A stretch of DNA of 64,000 bases, taken from the NCBI RefSeq assembly GCF_902705875.1, contig NZ_CACSIK010000001.1:2475166-2539165 (forward strand), in the 5' to 3' direction. Under the pieces are notes generated by a model that searched no databases, was not told the origin of the DNA, and worked only from the letters and a program-made list of their open reading frames with translations. Numbering within the stretch: position 1 is the stretch's first letter; every line of letters starts with the position of its first letter. This document shows, piece after piece, positions 26,971 through 35,483 of the stretch. The DNA is from Zhongshania aliphaticivorans (lineage in GTDB: Bacteria > Pseudomonadota > Gammaproteobacteria > Pseudomonadales > Spongiibacteraceae). Position numbers and translations under genes: made by a program.

Positions 26971-27842
26971 TTATAAAGACTCCAAAGCCTACCTGGTGGC
27001 AGGTAAATATGTATTGTGAGCCAGCCCCTCAACGAAGATCGAAGCCGACTACAAACACAGAAAAGTTAATGAATTTTATAATTTGTATTAAGCAATGTTT
27101 TGCTAACATTCCGCTTTATTTAACGGCAAAGGGGTTAAAAAATGCTTATCCTAAGCTTATCGTTCAGCTGGGAATACAGCAAGTATTACCCCTTAGGCTA
27201 TCTGTCGGCTACATGATCCCAGGGGGGGATTTGTTATGTCTTTTCCCATAATAAGTGCTTCCTGCCGAACTAGCGCAGCAGAATCAGCCCTGACACGCAG
27301 AATTGCCCTAAAGTCGCTATGCTCGGCCATCTCCCCAGTTAATTTTTTATTCCTGCCAGTATACCTCTATACACCAATTGCGAGTTTAACGGTTTTACTA
27401 TTTAGTCTACGTAGATTGCCACCCATCTCACAATCCTGTCACTGAGCAAATAGCACGCCCAGTAATCATTAATATACTTGACGAAACAACATTCCATACC
27501 TTATGGTATACAAAAATAAGCAAAACCAACTCCTATAGCAACAAGCCATACAAACTCAAGATATTGAGAGGTGGGCGTCGAATAATTAGATCAATAATTG
27601 GGCAGCTACTACATTCAAATGTGTTCATATCAGCTAAGCCGCATCCTAGCTGTGACAGATATCAGAAGACTATATGAACAATATTGATTTCGGTCTTGCG
27701 CGGTTAATTAGAGCCCGAGTTGCGTGGACCGAAAAAAAAAGACCAGCGGGACACTAGAGCGCTTTGACGAGAGCGTTATAAGCGAAAGCGTATTAAAAGC
27801 AGCAACTTGGAATATAGACACAAACTAAACAAGGATAAAATA
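26971..27842. other. Divergent intergenic region between acyl-CoA dehydrogenase and TonB receptor
   Basis: About 870 bases, AT-rich, with no supported gene; two plus-strand frames (27009-27251, 27236-27445) lack ribosome binding sites and family features. It contains operator-like site D and presumably both promoters. Confidence 0.5.
27493..27512. promoter_or_regulatory. Second-regulon operator-like site D
   Basis: TCCATAC-CTTATG-GTATACA. The inner ATAC/GTAT halves are intact, the outer bases are not. It lies about 520 bases from the acyl-CoA dehydrogenase start and 330 from the TonB receptor start, so its target is uncertain. Confidence 0.42.
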
Positions 27843-30116
27843 ATGAAAAAAACCTTAGTGTTATCAATACTATTAGCTTCAAGCCAAGCATGGACTGACG
27901 TCGTTGAGAAGAAACGTCGGGACTATATAGAGGAAGTGATTGTAACCGCTCAAAAAAGGTCGCAGTCAGCGCAAGATGTGCCGCTATCTGTATCGGTAAT
28001 GAGCGCCGAGCGCATGCAGACTTCGGCTATAAAATCATTTGATGAAGTTGCCCTTACCAGCCCAAACACCGACATTAATATGACCCCCGGCTATGTCCAA
28101 GTTGGTATGCGCGGCTTGAACGCACCACTCAATGACGGCATGGAACAATCTGTTGGGTTTTATGTAGACGGTATTTACTACGGCAAAGCCGCCTTCCTCC
28201 AAGACGCGTTTCTTGACTTAGCCCGGGTCGAGTTATTAAAAGGTCCACAAGGTACACTGTTTGGTAAAAATACTGTCGCGGGGGCGATCAACGTTACTAG
28301 CGCAAACCCTACTCACGAATGGGAATCGTCAGTAGCAATAACAACAGGTGATTATGACAACAAAGAAATAAGCGCAATGTTAAATGCACCGCTAATAGAG
28401 GAAAAATTAGCACTGCGCATAGCCGCCACTAGCCATACCAAAGATGGCTACGTCTATAACTCCGTTCGCAACGAAGACGAGAAGCAAATAGACAAGCAAG
28501 GCATCCGCGCCAAACTATTATTTGATGCTACAGATGATCTTAGCTTTGTCCTTACCATGTACCAAGGCGAAGCGAAAGACAACGGCCAAGGCTGGGAACC
28601 GTTTTCTCTAGCACCTGAAGCCGCACTAGTACATGGGCTATTCGACCCTACCCTCGAAGACAATTTTGACTATGTTAGCCATAGCGATACTGAAAATTAT
28701 AGCGCCAGCGAATCACGGGTGATAAATCTAGACACCAACTGGGAATTCGGCGACCAATTACTAACGATTATTGCCAGCCACGCCGAATTAACAGAAACGC
28801 TTTACCTTGACGCTGACACCGGCCCAGCCCCTATCGCAGATTGGGATCGCCAAACAGAATATGATCAACAAATGCTGGAGATTCGCCTTACTTCTGCGCC
28901 AGGAAAAATAGAATACATTGTCGGCGCCTTTGGTTTTCAATCGGACAATCATTTAGTGGGCGATCTGCGCATGCTGCCAGACCCTTCCCTAACCGGCGTA
29001 TTATTAGATGCACTTTCGCCAACGCTCACAAACTTACTTGGCCCAGTCACAGACCCTTTGGGAAATATTCTAGACCCATTACTCTACGGTTTAACGTCGG
29101 ATTCCTTACATCAAGTTTTTCAGCAAAACACCAGCACACTGGCACTATTTACCCAGTTAAGCTGGCATATAAGCGACCGACTGACCGCCATTATTGGATT
29201 GCGCGCATCTAAAGAAACCAAGGAAATAGATCTAGATCAAGACTACGAAAATACCGGCGTGCTTTTACAGGCTGGTTTTGGTGTAACCGAATACACATTA
29301 CAAGACAAGCGCAACGAGTCTAATGTTGCGCCCAAACTATCATTACAGTATGCCGTTAAAGACGACCAGATGCTTTACGCATCGTACTCCGAGGGCTTTA
29401 AAGCCGGTGGTTACAATCCACTAGCACGCACCCCAGACGAAGCAGAATTTGATCAAGAAACAGCCATTGCTTACGAACTTGGCTATAAAATTACCGCCCT
29501 CGAAGGTGCCCTTACTGCAAATACTGCACTCTTCTACACCCAATTTAGCGACATGCAAATTCAAGCCTTTATTGGTAACGGATTCCTTGTCAGCAACGCC
29601 GCCGAAGCCACAACGAAGGGCTTGGAATTCGACATTAATTACCAACCCTTTCGCGGCACCATGCTTTACGCCAGTGCCGGCTATACTGACGCTAGATTCG
29701 ATGACTACCCCGATGGCCCATGCCAAGCAGGTAGCAGTGAAGAAACCTGTGACCTAAGTGGTGAACAGCTGCCACGCGCACCTGAATACAGTGCTGCCTT
29801 TGGGTTTAACAGTGCTCTACCGATCATAGAAGACAAGCTGGCCTTCGTTATTGGTGCTGACTACAGCTGGCGCGACGATATTTTCTTTGACCTAGATCAA
29901 GACCCCATCGACACCCAGGAAGCCTATTCTCTGGTGAACTTACACGTCGGCATAGTTGACCCCAACGAAAACTGGCGCTTTATGGTCCATGTGAAAAACC
30001 TAGAGGATAAGACTGTTCGCCAATTCACGGCAGACCTACCCATACTTGAAGGATCACACATGGGCTTTTTAATGCCACCACGGATGATAACGGCTGAGTT
30101 TGGCGCTAATTTTTAA
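27843..30116 (+). CDS. TonB-dependent outer membrane receptor (second)
   Basis: Receptor of 757 residues. A short signal peptide (MKKTLVLSILLASSQAWT) is followed by the TonB box IEEVIVTAQKR, then plug motifs VGMRGLNAP, VELLKGPQGTLFGKNTVAGAINV and a barrel ending MITAEFGANF. ATG 27843 with AAGGA 8 bases upstream is preferred to the upstream start at 27807. The sequence is similar in plan to the receptor at 14839-17139 but clearly a separate paralogue. Beside an acyl-CoA dehydrogenase and site D, it probably takes up the lipophilic substrate of the second block (inference). Confidence 0.93.
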   Translation: MKKTLVLSILLASSQAWTDVVEKKRRDYIEEVIVTAQKRSQSAQDVPLSVSVMSAERMQTSAIKSFDEVALTSPNTDINMTPGYVQVGMRGLNAPLNDGMEQSVGFYVDGIYYGKAAFLQDAFLDLARVELLKGPQGTLFGKNTVAGAINVTSANPTHEWESSVAITTGDYDNKEISAMLNAPLIEEKLALRIAATSHTKDGYVYNSVRNEDEKQIDKQGIRAKLLFDATDDLSFVLTMYQGEAKDNGQGWEPFSLAPEAALVHGLFDPTLEDNFDYVSHSDTENYSASESRVINLDTNWEFGDQLLTIIASHAELTETLYLDADTGPAPIADWDRQTEYDQQMLEIRLTSAPGKIEYIVGAFGFQSDNHLVGDLRMLPDPSLTGVLLDALSPTLTNLLGPVTDPLGNILDPLLYGLTSDSLHQVFQQNTSTLALFTQLSWHISDRLTAIIGLRASKETKEIDLDQDYENTGVLLQAGFGVTEYTLQDKRNESNVAPKLSLQYAVKDDQMLYASYSEGFKAGGYNPLARTPDEAEFDQETAIAYELGYKITALEGALTANTALFYTQFSDMQIQAFIGNGFLVSNAAEATTKGLEFDINYQPFRGTMLYASAGYTDARFDDYPDGPCQAGSSEETCDLSGEQLPRAPEYSAAFGFNSALPIIEDKLAFVIGADYSWRDDIFFDLDQDPIDTQEAYSLVNLHVGIVDPNENWRFMVHVKNLEDKTVRQFTADLPILEGSHMGFLMPPRMITAEFGANF

Positions 30117-30733
30117 TATTCCTATTTAATTATAGTAAATAGACAACAACAGTGACCGCAAGCACCACCGAAACAGGGTGCCAGCTGTCACTGTTTGTAC
30201 TGACAATTCCACTTTCGTGTGGGATAACGGCCAAACCTAAGCTTCTCATCCGCCTTGACGTCAAAGTAAATTCCCTCAACTTAACGGGGTTGCTGTAATC
30301 TCCACTCAGTACTTTTCTCGGTTTTTGGCCGAGGCTTCCCAAGAAAACACGCGAGACCATCTTTAAAGGTAGCGATCAGAGATGAGATACCGATAAATAT
30401 CAATGCACCAAAAATGCAGCATGCCATAGCGATAGCTCCCTATCCATTCTCGGGTAACAGCGACACCAAGGTTCGACCTTCCAGCGGGATACTCAATCTA
30501 AGATCACCCTCGGAGCCTGCGTGATATATCTTGGCAGCGTCCCAGCTAGAGCAACTTACTACATATGAAAGACCCGATTCTAATCTAGCGACGACAATAC
30601 CCTGCACCGAATCATTGCTACCGGCGTATAGAAAAAGGGAAAGCGGTGACGACAAAGCGTGATGAATTACAGCTTAAATAAGGAGCTGGAGATATAGCCG
30701 AATAATCGGCTATATCTAATTTACGGATGTTAC
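30117..30733. other. Gap with a possible 3' gene fragment
   Basis: A minus-strand frame (about 30440-30673) reads like a real protein C-terminus (SLFLYAGSNDSVQGIVVARL, later GSEGDLRLSIPLEGRTL) but begins right after an in-frame TAA and only has a TTG. It may be a decayed gene end; I do not recognise it. The rest of the gap holds no supported gene apart from the hairpin at 30690-30717. Confidence 0.35.
30690..30717 (-). terminator. Hairpin after the repeat-protein gene
   Basis: Perfect 12-bp stem AGATATAGCCGA/TCGGCTATATCT with a 4-base loop, 17 bases beyond the stop of the repeat-protein gene. No T-run follows, so terminator function is likely but not certain. Confidence 0.55.
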
Positions 30734-31330
30734 TTACAAAACATCGCCAACGATTGGCAAGCCACCTACTAGGCCGCCGATAACAGGTAAATCGCCAACA
30801 AGGGGGATGCCACCGCCAAGCAAGCCCCCAACGACTGGTAGTGAGTCAACAATGGGCAGGCCGCCGCCAGTTAAGTTGCCAATCACCGGTAAACCACCAA
30901 GAATATCACCGCCAGCTAGATTGCCGACTAAGCCATCAACTAGACCGCCAACTATCGGTAAGCCGCCAATTAAATCACCGTCAGCTAGACCGCCGACTAC
31001 CGGTAAACCGCCAAGTAAGTCGCCGCCGACTAGACCACCGACTACCGGTAAACCGCCAAGTAAATCACCGCCGACTAGACCGCCGACTATCGGTAAGCCG
31101 CCAAGTAAATCACCGCCGGCTAAGCCGCCAAGTAAATCGCCGTCAGTCAGACCGCCAACCAAGGGTAATCCACCAAGTAAGTCGCCGCCGAGTAGATCTC
31201 CACCGAGTGCGCCGCCGACAATGGGTAGGCCACTCAGCAGGCCGCCTACGATGGGAACTTGTGCTTGTACTGTCATTGCGGAACTAGCTATTACCAAACC
31301 ACCCAATAGAGCTGTTATTTTCTTTTTCAT
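30734..31330 (-). CDS. Secreted Gly/Leu/Val repeat protein, unknown function
   Basis: A 198-residue protein. Residues 1-24 are a signal peptide (MKKKITALLGGLVIASSAMT..., cut near VQAQ). The remainder is almost entirely a 15-residue repeat of the form GGLVGGDLLGGLPVV, about eight recognisable copies that decay toward the C-terminus. It has no Cys, Trp, Tyr, Lys, Arg or aromatic residue in the mature part, and aspartate (with one asparagine or two) is the only polar element. GAGGG lies 6 bases before the ATG. The periodic hydrophobic/Gly/Asp pattern suggests a solenoid or self-assembling surface material (inference). No neighbour explains it; it is transcribed alone. Confidence 0.85.
   Translation of the reverse strand: MKKKITALLGGLVIASSAMTVQAQVPIVGGLLSGLPIVGGALGGDLLGGDLLGGLPLVGGLTDGDLLGGLAGGDLLGGLPIVGGLVGGDLLGGLPVVGGLVGGDLLGGLPVVGGLADGDLIGGLPIVGGLVDGLVGNLAGGDILGGLPVIGNLTGGGLPIVDSLPVVGGLLGGGIPLVGDLPVIGGLVGGLPIVGDVL
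30860..31200. repeat. 45-bp tandem repeat array inside the repeat-protein gene
   Basis: Imperfect direct repeats of about 45 bp, e.g. the unit around CGCCGACTAGACCGCCGAC, encode the 15-residue protein repeat. Neighbouring copies near 31000-31080 are nearly identical at DNA level, which points to recent copy-number change by slippage or recombination. The array also opens false reading frames on the plus strand. Confidence 0.75.
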
Positions 31331-32135
31331 GGTGAACCCTCATTTTTATTTAAGACTAATAGTTTTTAATGTTGCACCGAGCATTAGAGTTGCTGCCCGT
31401 GAATCGACCTGACTTTGTGCGGCACAAAATAATACTGGTATAAATATATTGATATCTCAATGCGCGACTATATTAAGATGTTATTTTTGTGAGGCCGATC
31501 TCGTTTCTGAAATGCAATCAGCGAATAAATAAATTGGTACTTATACTTATTTTTATAAATCACCCCACTACTACACATAATCCTTAGCTTGCAGGCTAAA
31601 AGTTACGTATTTTAAATTTTGTGATGTAGCTTCCAGCGGGTTATTGGAGATTCCTTGTTAGTAGTATTTTTTAAAATATCTCAACTTCACACTTCCTATA
31701 TAGTGGTAATTAATCATTTCAAAAATCTATCCAACATGGACTTGAGTTTTTATTTTTATATTTTAACAACGATGTTTTTACGAGGGGATATTAATACTGA
31801 CATGAAATGATTCTAAAGTTTTTGTGCTTGAAACAACTTCTCTTCTTCCGGTTTAGCGGCGATTTTGCCGATCGTCATTCATGCCATACCAATCGCTTTT
31901 GGAACAGGCTAGAAAAATATTAAGCATCGTCATATCCCAGCACTAACGATAGACCAGCCCGCTACTAGCATTCTCTCTTACAAATTAAGTGAAGAAACTT
32001 ATTCACTAACTAAGGCAAGGCGGCTGAAGCTACTCGCGACCTTATCGGTCACAACAAGTTGGCAGAAATAAGCCAAACACTTTTTCGACACATGAGTAGC
32101 AAGATATAAAACCGTTACTTGAGCAATAGGGGCAG
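31331..32135. other. Long AT-rich intergenic region
   Basis: About 800 bases between the divergent-side promoter of the repeat-protein gene and the stop of the Crp-type regulator. I find no supported gene or RNA. The first 250 bases are notably AT-rich. Confidence 0.5.
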
Positions 32136-32855
32136 CTAAGCGCGATCTAACTCCAGCTTTAAAGCTGCTTTATCCAGTATTCGTAACTGACCATAGGCAA
32201 GCTGGATAACACCATCAGCTTCTAAGCGTTTGAGCTCACGACTAACGGCCTGACGTGACACCCCAAGCATTTTTGCGAGATCTTCTTGGGGAAGGTGCAC
32301 ATCAATTAAATGACCTAGCTTACCGTCATCCACACCATAAAAATTCAACAGCTCTAAAAGGCGTTGCGCCAAGCGCGCAGGTAAAGAGTAAAGCGCTACA
32401 CTCTCTACATAACTTAAGGCCAAACGTAATTTGCGACATAACATGGGCACAAAATACTGATATAGCTCCGGCTTTGCGTTTAATAAGGCGTCAAACTTAG
32501 CCTTGGGTAAAAATAAAATTGAGCAGTCACCCACCGCAAAGGCATCCTGACTTCGCGGTAAGCCATCAAACAAAGAAACCTCACCGATCCAGTCACCCGG
32601 TTCCACAAGCATGACCAATAGCTCTTTACCGTCTCGACTGCTATTACTCAGGCGAATACGCCCTTCCACCACGCCAAGAAGCCCGTCACCCACATCTCCC
32701 TGCGCATATACACACTCACCATCAGCCAACTGTTTTAAAGAACTAACAGCAAGAAGCTGCTCCACCACATCGACCGGCAGCCCAGACAACAGGGAGTTAG
32801 TCGTTAATATTAAGCGTTTATCTATCACAAAATACGTCCATTTTATGGGTATCAC
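32136..32855 (-). CDS. Crp/Fnr-family transcription regulator
   Basis: Regulator of up to 239 residues. The N-terminal cyclic-nucleotide-binding beta-roll is clear (CVYAQGDVGDGLLGVVEGRI, GDWIGEVSLFDGLPRSQDA). The E-x-S-x-F-x-x-x-x-R-x-x element is close to the cAMP pocket of Crp, but arginine is followed by S rather than the usual T/S-A. The C-terminal winged helix contains LPQEDLAKMLGVSRQAVSREL. No N-terminal or central cysteine cluster, so not an Fe-S Fnr. The frame starts at GTG 32855 without a good ribosome binding site; GTG 32828 with GGA upstream is an alternative. It is divergent from the class II aldolase gene and may regulate it. Confidence 0.88.
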   Translation of the reverse strand: MIPIKWTYFVIDKRLILTTNSLLSGLPVDVVEQLLAVSSLKQLADGECVYAQGDVGDGLLGVVEGRIRLSNSSRDGKELLVMLVEPGDWIGEVSLFDGLPRSQDAFAVGDCSILFLPKAKFDALLNAKPELYQYFVPMLCRKLRLALSYVESVALYSLPARLAQRLLELLNFYGVDDGKLGHLIDVHLPQEDLAKMLGVSRQAVSRELKRLEADGVIQLAYGQLRILDKAALKLELDRA

Positions 32856-32976
32856 TTTTATTTAGCTTTTTGTTCAACACTAACAATGTAACCTTTTTGA
32901 CAGATTTCTGATGACATAGCGCAGAAACTTAGGCTATAGATTAGCTTGAAACGAGTAAAACAATAAGGAAGCCGTT

Positions 32977-33735
32977 ATGACCACCACATCACTTAAAGAC
33001 CAAGTATCCCCTGAAGAATGGCAGCTTCGCGTTGATCTTGCCGCAGCCTATCGCCTTGTTGCCTTATACGGCTGGGATGATTTGGTCTTCACACACATTT
33101 CGGTACGAATTCCCGGCCCAGAGCATCACTTTCTTATAAATCCCTACGGGATGATGTTTGAGGAAATTACGGCCTCCTCACTGGTTAAAATAGATCTTAA
33201 CGGCGAGAAAGTACAAGACTCTCCCTACCCGGTGAACCCTGCTGGCTTTACGATTCACAGCGCTATTCACCAAGCTCGAGAAGATGCGCTTTGCGTGATG
33301 CACACCCACTCGCTTAACGGCGTTGCAGTATCCGCACAACGCGATGGCGTCTTACCACTATCACAGCAATCTACCCTTATTTTAGCTAGCCTCGGCTACC
33401 ATGACTATGAAGGTATTGCCCTCAATGAAGAAGAAAAACCTCGCCTAGTCGCTAATCTTGCCGACAACACCTTTCTAATGTTGCGCAATCACGGCTTACT
33501 CACCGTAGGTAGCAATCCTGCAGACGCATTTTTGGCCATGTATTTTTTTGAGGCTGCCTGTATGATTCAAGTAAGAGCGCTAGCTGGCAATAGAGACTTA
33601 ACTCCTATAAACCCAAGTATTGTCAGTGGTGTTAAGGAAGCAGCCGAAATTGCCACCAAGGGCTTATTCGGCGGCCTCGCATGGCCAGGATTACTGCGTA
33701 AACTCGACCGCCAAAACCCTGGCTATGCCGATTAA
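32977..33735 (+). CDS. Class II aldolase/adducin-family protein
   Basis: Zinc-dependent aldolase/epimerase fold, 252 residues. Metal ligands are H-T-H in CVMHTHSLNG (about residue 109) and the later histidine in MLRNHGLLTVG (about 172). The N-terminal GWDDLVFTHISVRIPG matches the phosphate/substrate loop of the family. AAGGAAG lies just before the ATG. Family members act on sugar phosphates or hydroxyketo compounds; many marine versions have no assigned substrate. It is followed after 30 bases by a DUF962 gene and likely shares its transcript. Confidence 0.9.
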   Translation: MTTTSLKDQVSPEEWQLRVDLAAAYRLVALYGWDDLVFTHISVRIPGPEHHFLINPYGMMFEEITASSLVKIDLNGEKVQDSPYPVNPAGFTIHSAIHQAREDALCVMHTHSLNGVAVSAQRDGVLPLSQQSTLILASLGYHDYEGIALNEEEKPRLVANLADNTFLMLRNHGLLTVGSNPADAFLAMYFFEAACMIQVRALAGNRDLTPINPSIVSGVKEAAEIATKGLFGGLAWPGLLRKLDRQNPGYAD

Positions 33736-33764
33736 ATATAAGCAAAACAACAAGGAGCCATAAA

Positions 33765-34088
33765 ATGACCAGCACACGCACTGACCTAAAGCAATTTTCG
33801 AGTTTTGCCGAATTCTATCCCTTTTATTTAGCCGAGCACACCAACATCATCTGTCGCCGGCTACACTTTGTCGGCAGCAGCCTAGTTATTGCTCTACTTA
33901 TTAGTACTTTTGCCACTCAAGACTGGGCCTTACTTTGGTTATTACCCGTCATTGGTTATGGCTTTGCTTGGGTGGGGCACTTCTTTTTTGAGCACAATAA
34001 GCCCGCTACCTTCAAACACCCCTTATATAGTTTTATGGGCGACTGGGTGATGGCAAAAGATATGCTTATTGGCAAAATCCCGTTCTAA
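33765..34088 (+). CDS. DUF962/Mpo1-like membrane protein
   Basis: A 107-residue protein with two to three hydrophobic helices. The family pattern is present: FAEFYPFYLAEHTNIICRRLHFVG, GYGFAWVGHFFFEHNKPATF and HPLYSFMGDW. Conserved histidines in AEHTN, RRLHF, GHFFFEHNKP and KHP could bind iron. Yeast Mpo1, of the same family, is an Fe(II) dioxygenase that alpha-oxidises 2-hydroxy fatty acids. Whether this bacterial member does so is unknown. GGAG precedes the ATG by 9 bases. Confidence 0.9.
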   Translation: MTSTRTDLKQFSSFAEFYPFYLAEHTNIICRRLHFVGSSLVIALLISTFATQDWALLWLLPVIGYGFAWVGHFFFEHNKPATFKHPLYSFMGDWVMAKDMLIGKIPF

Positions 34089-34198
34089 TGTAGCTTTAAC
34101 GCAAATAACGAGGCTATCAGAAAAATTACTGATTATTTGCGCTATGCTATAAGTAATTGTATTCCACAGAGACAGATAATCAGTCATAGGATCTAGCA

Positions 34199-34441
34199 AT
34201 GGATATCATCCTTCTCACCAACTTCTTGAAATGGTGTAGTGTTCTTAACATTGGCATCCTATGTTTTAGCAGTCTTATGTTTATGCTAGCCCCCGATTTT
34301 ATTTACCGAGTTCACGGCCGGCTTTTCACTCTTGAAAGAACGGCCTTCAATACCCAGATTTACCAGTTTCTCGCAATTTATAAAATCCTAATATTGGTAT
34401 TTAATCTTACTCCCTATATTGCTCTGCTGATTATTCAGTAA
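34199..34441 (+). CDS. Small two-helix membrane protein (DUF6868-like)
   Basis: An 80-residue protein, almost all hydrophobic, with two membrane helices (about 12-31 and 55-78) separated by IYRVHGRLFTLERTAFNTQIYQ in short loop form. The pattern resembles DUF6868 proteins, a widespread uncharacterised marine family; the name is from memory. A ribosome binding site is weak (AGGATCTAGCA before the ATG). Nothing in the neighbourhood explains its role. Confidence 0.7.
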   Translation: MDIILLTNFLKWCSVLNIGILCFSSLMFMLAPDFIYRVHGRLFTLERTAFNTQIYQFLAIYKILILVFNLTPYIALLIIQ

Positions 34442-34515
34442 TTAAGGAGATTTCAGCTCTTTAGCAATATTACGTTAGAATATCAGTCTTATTCTTAATC
34501 ACTGTGAACAGCCCC

Positions 34516-34926
34516 ATGAAAAAAATTGGTTTTATCCTTCTCTGCGTCATATTAACTGCCTGTTCTGGCAAGCCCAGCGAACGTCTAATAAAACAATTAG
34601 TCTCTGATGCTATTCTTAGTGATGGCGGCGCCGAGACTTACCGTATCACCGCCTTTGAGAAAACCAATGGCTTAGCTAAAAACGAACAGACCTATATAGC
34701 TGATGTGCGCTACGAGCTGACGTTCAAACAAAGCTTTGAAGCGCTAAGTGAGCAGATGATCGATACACCCAGTGATTCCCCCTTTGAAACAATTGGCTCA
34801 GGCTTCAAGCTCATGACCATGCGGATGCAGTATGGTGACTTCAAAGCGGGTGACAGCATCACAAAAGAAGACCGAGTACAGCTAATAAAAACCGAACAAG
34901 GTTGGCGCCTGGATGATTACCAATAA
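34516..34926 (+). CDS. Predicted lipoprotein, unknown function
   Basis: A 136-residue protein with a lipoprotein signal MKKIGFILLCVILTACSG (lipobox LTAC). The mature part is soluble and mixed, with a long polar alpha/beta-type composition and no recognised domain. The frame opens at GTG 34504, but the Lys-rich signal start at ATG 34516 is the natural one. A clear ribosome binding site is not visible. Likely anchored in the outer or inner membrane facing the periplasm. Confidence 0.75.
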   Translation: MKKIGFILLCVILTACSGKPSERLIKQLVSDAILSDGGAETYRITAFEKTNGLAKNEQTYIADVRYELTFKQSFEALSEQMIDTPSDSPFETIGSGFKLMTMRMQYGDFKAGDSITKEDRVQLIKTEQGWRLDDYQ

Positions 34927-34984
34927 ATGTAAATAAAAAGTATTAAGGTCAGGGGCAAGCTTTAAACAGTGTCAGCTGAGATTA

Positions 34985-35434
34985 TTAAAGACGATATGTT
35001 GTTAACAGCAACACTGTCGAAATAATGAACTCATGCTGATCATGGCTCATCACCAAGCCCTCGACATGATGAAGACCACGCTGAAGTAGAGAGCTACCTT
35101 GACTCAAATGAAGCCAAACCACCCCAGCAATATTTACCAAAACAGTAAGCCATAAGCCAACCCGAAAACGAAGTTTCTTTGTTTTATGACGCAAGCGTTC
35201 TTGTGCCACAAGTGCACCCGGCCACCCACAGCATATCGCTAATATATGTAGGGTATTTTCCGGCACTCGCCATGTCCCGGTTACTGCTGCCTTTTTATCT
35301 TTAGCGTAATAAAAATAAGTAACAAAGCTCGCCACCAAAAACAAAACACCAATAATTAGCGGTGTATAGCCGAGAGAATAAGAACCAAAAATAGCTGCCA
35401 CAAAGGCCATTACTATAAAATATTTATAATTCAA
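34985..35434 (-). CDS. DUF1294 membrane protein
   Basis: Integral membrane protein of 149 residues with four hydrophobic segments. The DUF1294 signature is visible: YYAKDKKAAVTGTWRVPENTL, LAICCGWPGALVAQERLRHKTKK. Function of the family is unknown; many members carry an N-terminal cold-shock domain, which this one lacks. A hydrophilic C-terminal tail (about residues 125-149) is longer than usual. Its start lies about 50 bases from the left end of the insertion sequence, so the insertion may have displaced its promoter. Confidence 0.88.
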   Translation of the reverse strand: MNYKYFIVMAFVAAIFGSYSLGYTPLIIGVLFLVASFVTYFYYAKDKKAAVTGTWRVPENTLHILAICCGWPGALVAQERLRHKTKKLRFRVGLWLTVLVNIAGVVWLHLSQGSSLLQRGLHHVEGLVMSHDQHEFIISTVLLLTTYRL

Positions 35435-35483
35435 GGTTTGATATACTTCGTGTTCAAAGGGCAGCCCTAAAATAAAACTGGGT

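Noticed and set aside
27613..27633. TGAACA-like element before the second TonB receptor as a fourth site of the first regulon
   Set aside because: Only one half-site matches on the minus strand; the other arm is not symmetric.
30860..31200. Regular repeats considered as a CRISPR array
   Set aside because: Repeats are contiguous, imperfect and coding, without unique spacers.
30807..31412. Two long Pro/Arg/Ser-rich plus-strand frames over the repeat protein gene
   Set aside because: They arise because the 45-bp repeat is a multiple of three and keeps other frames open; the minus-strand frame has the signal peptide and ribosome binding site.
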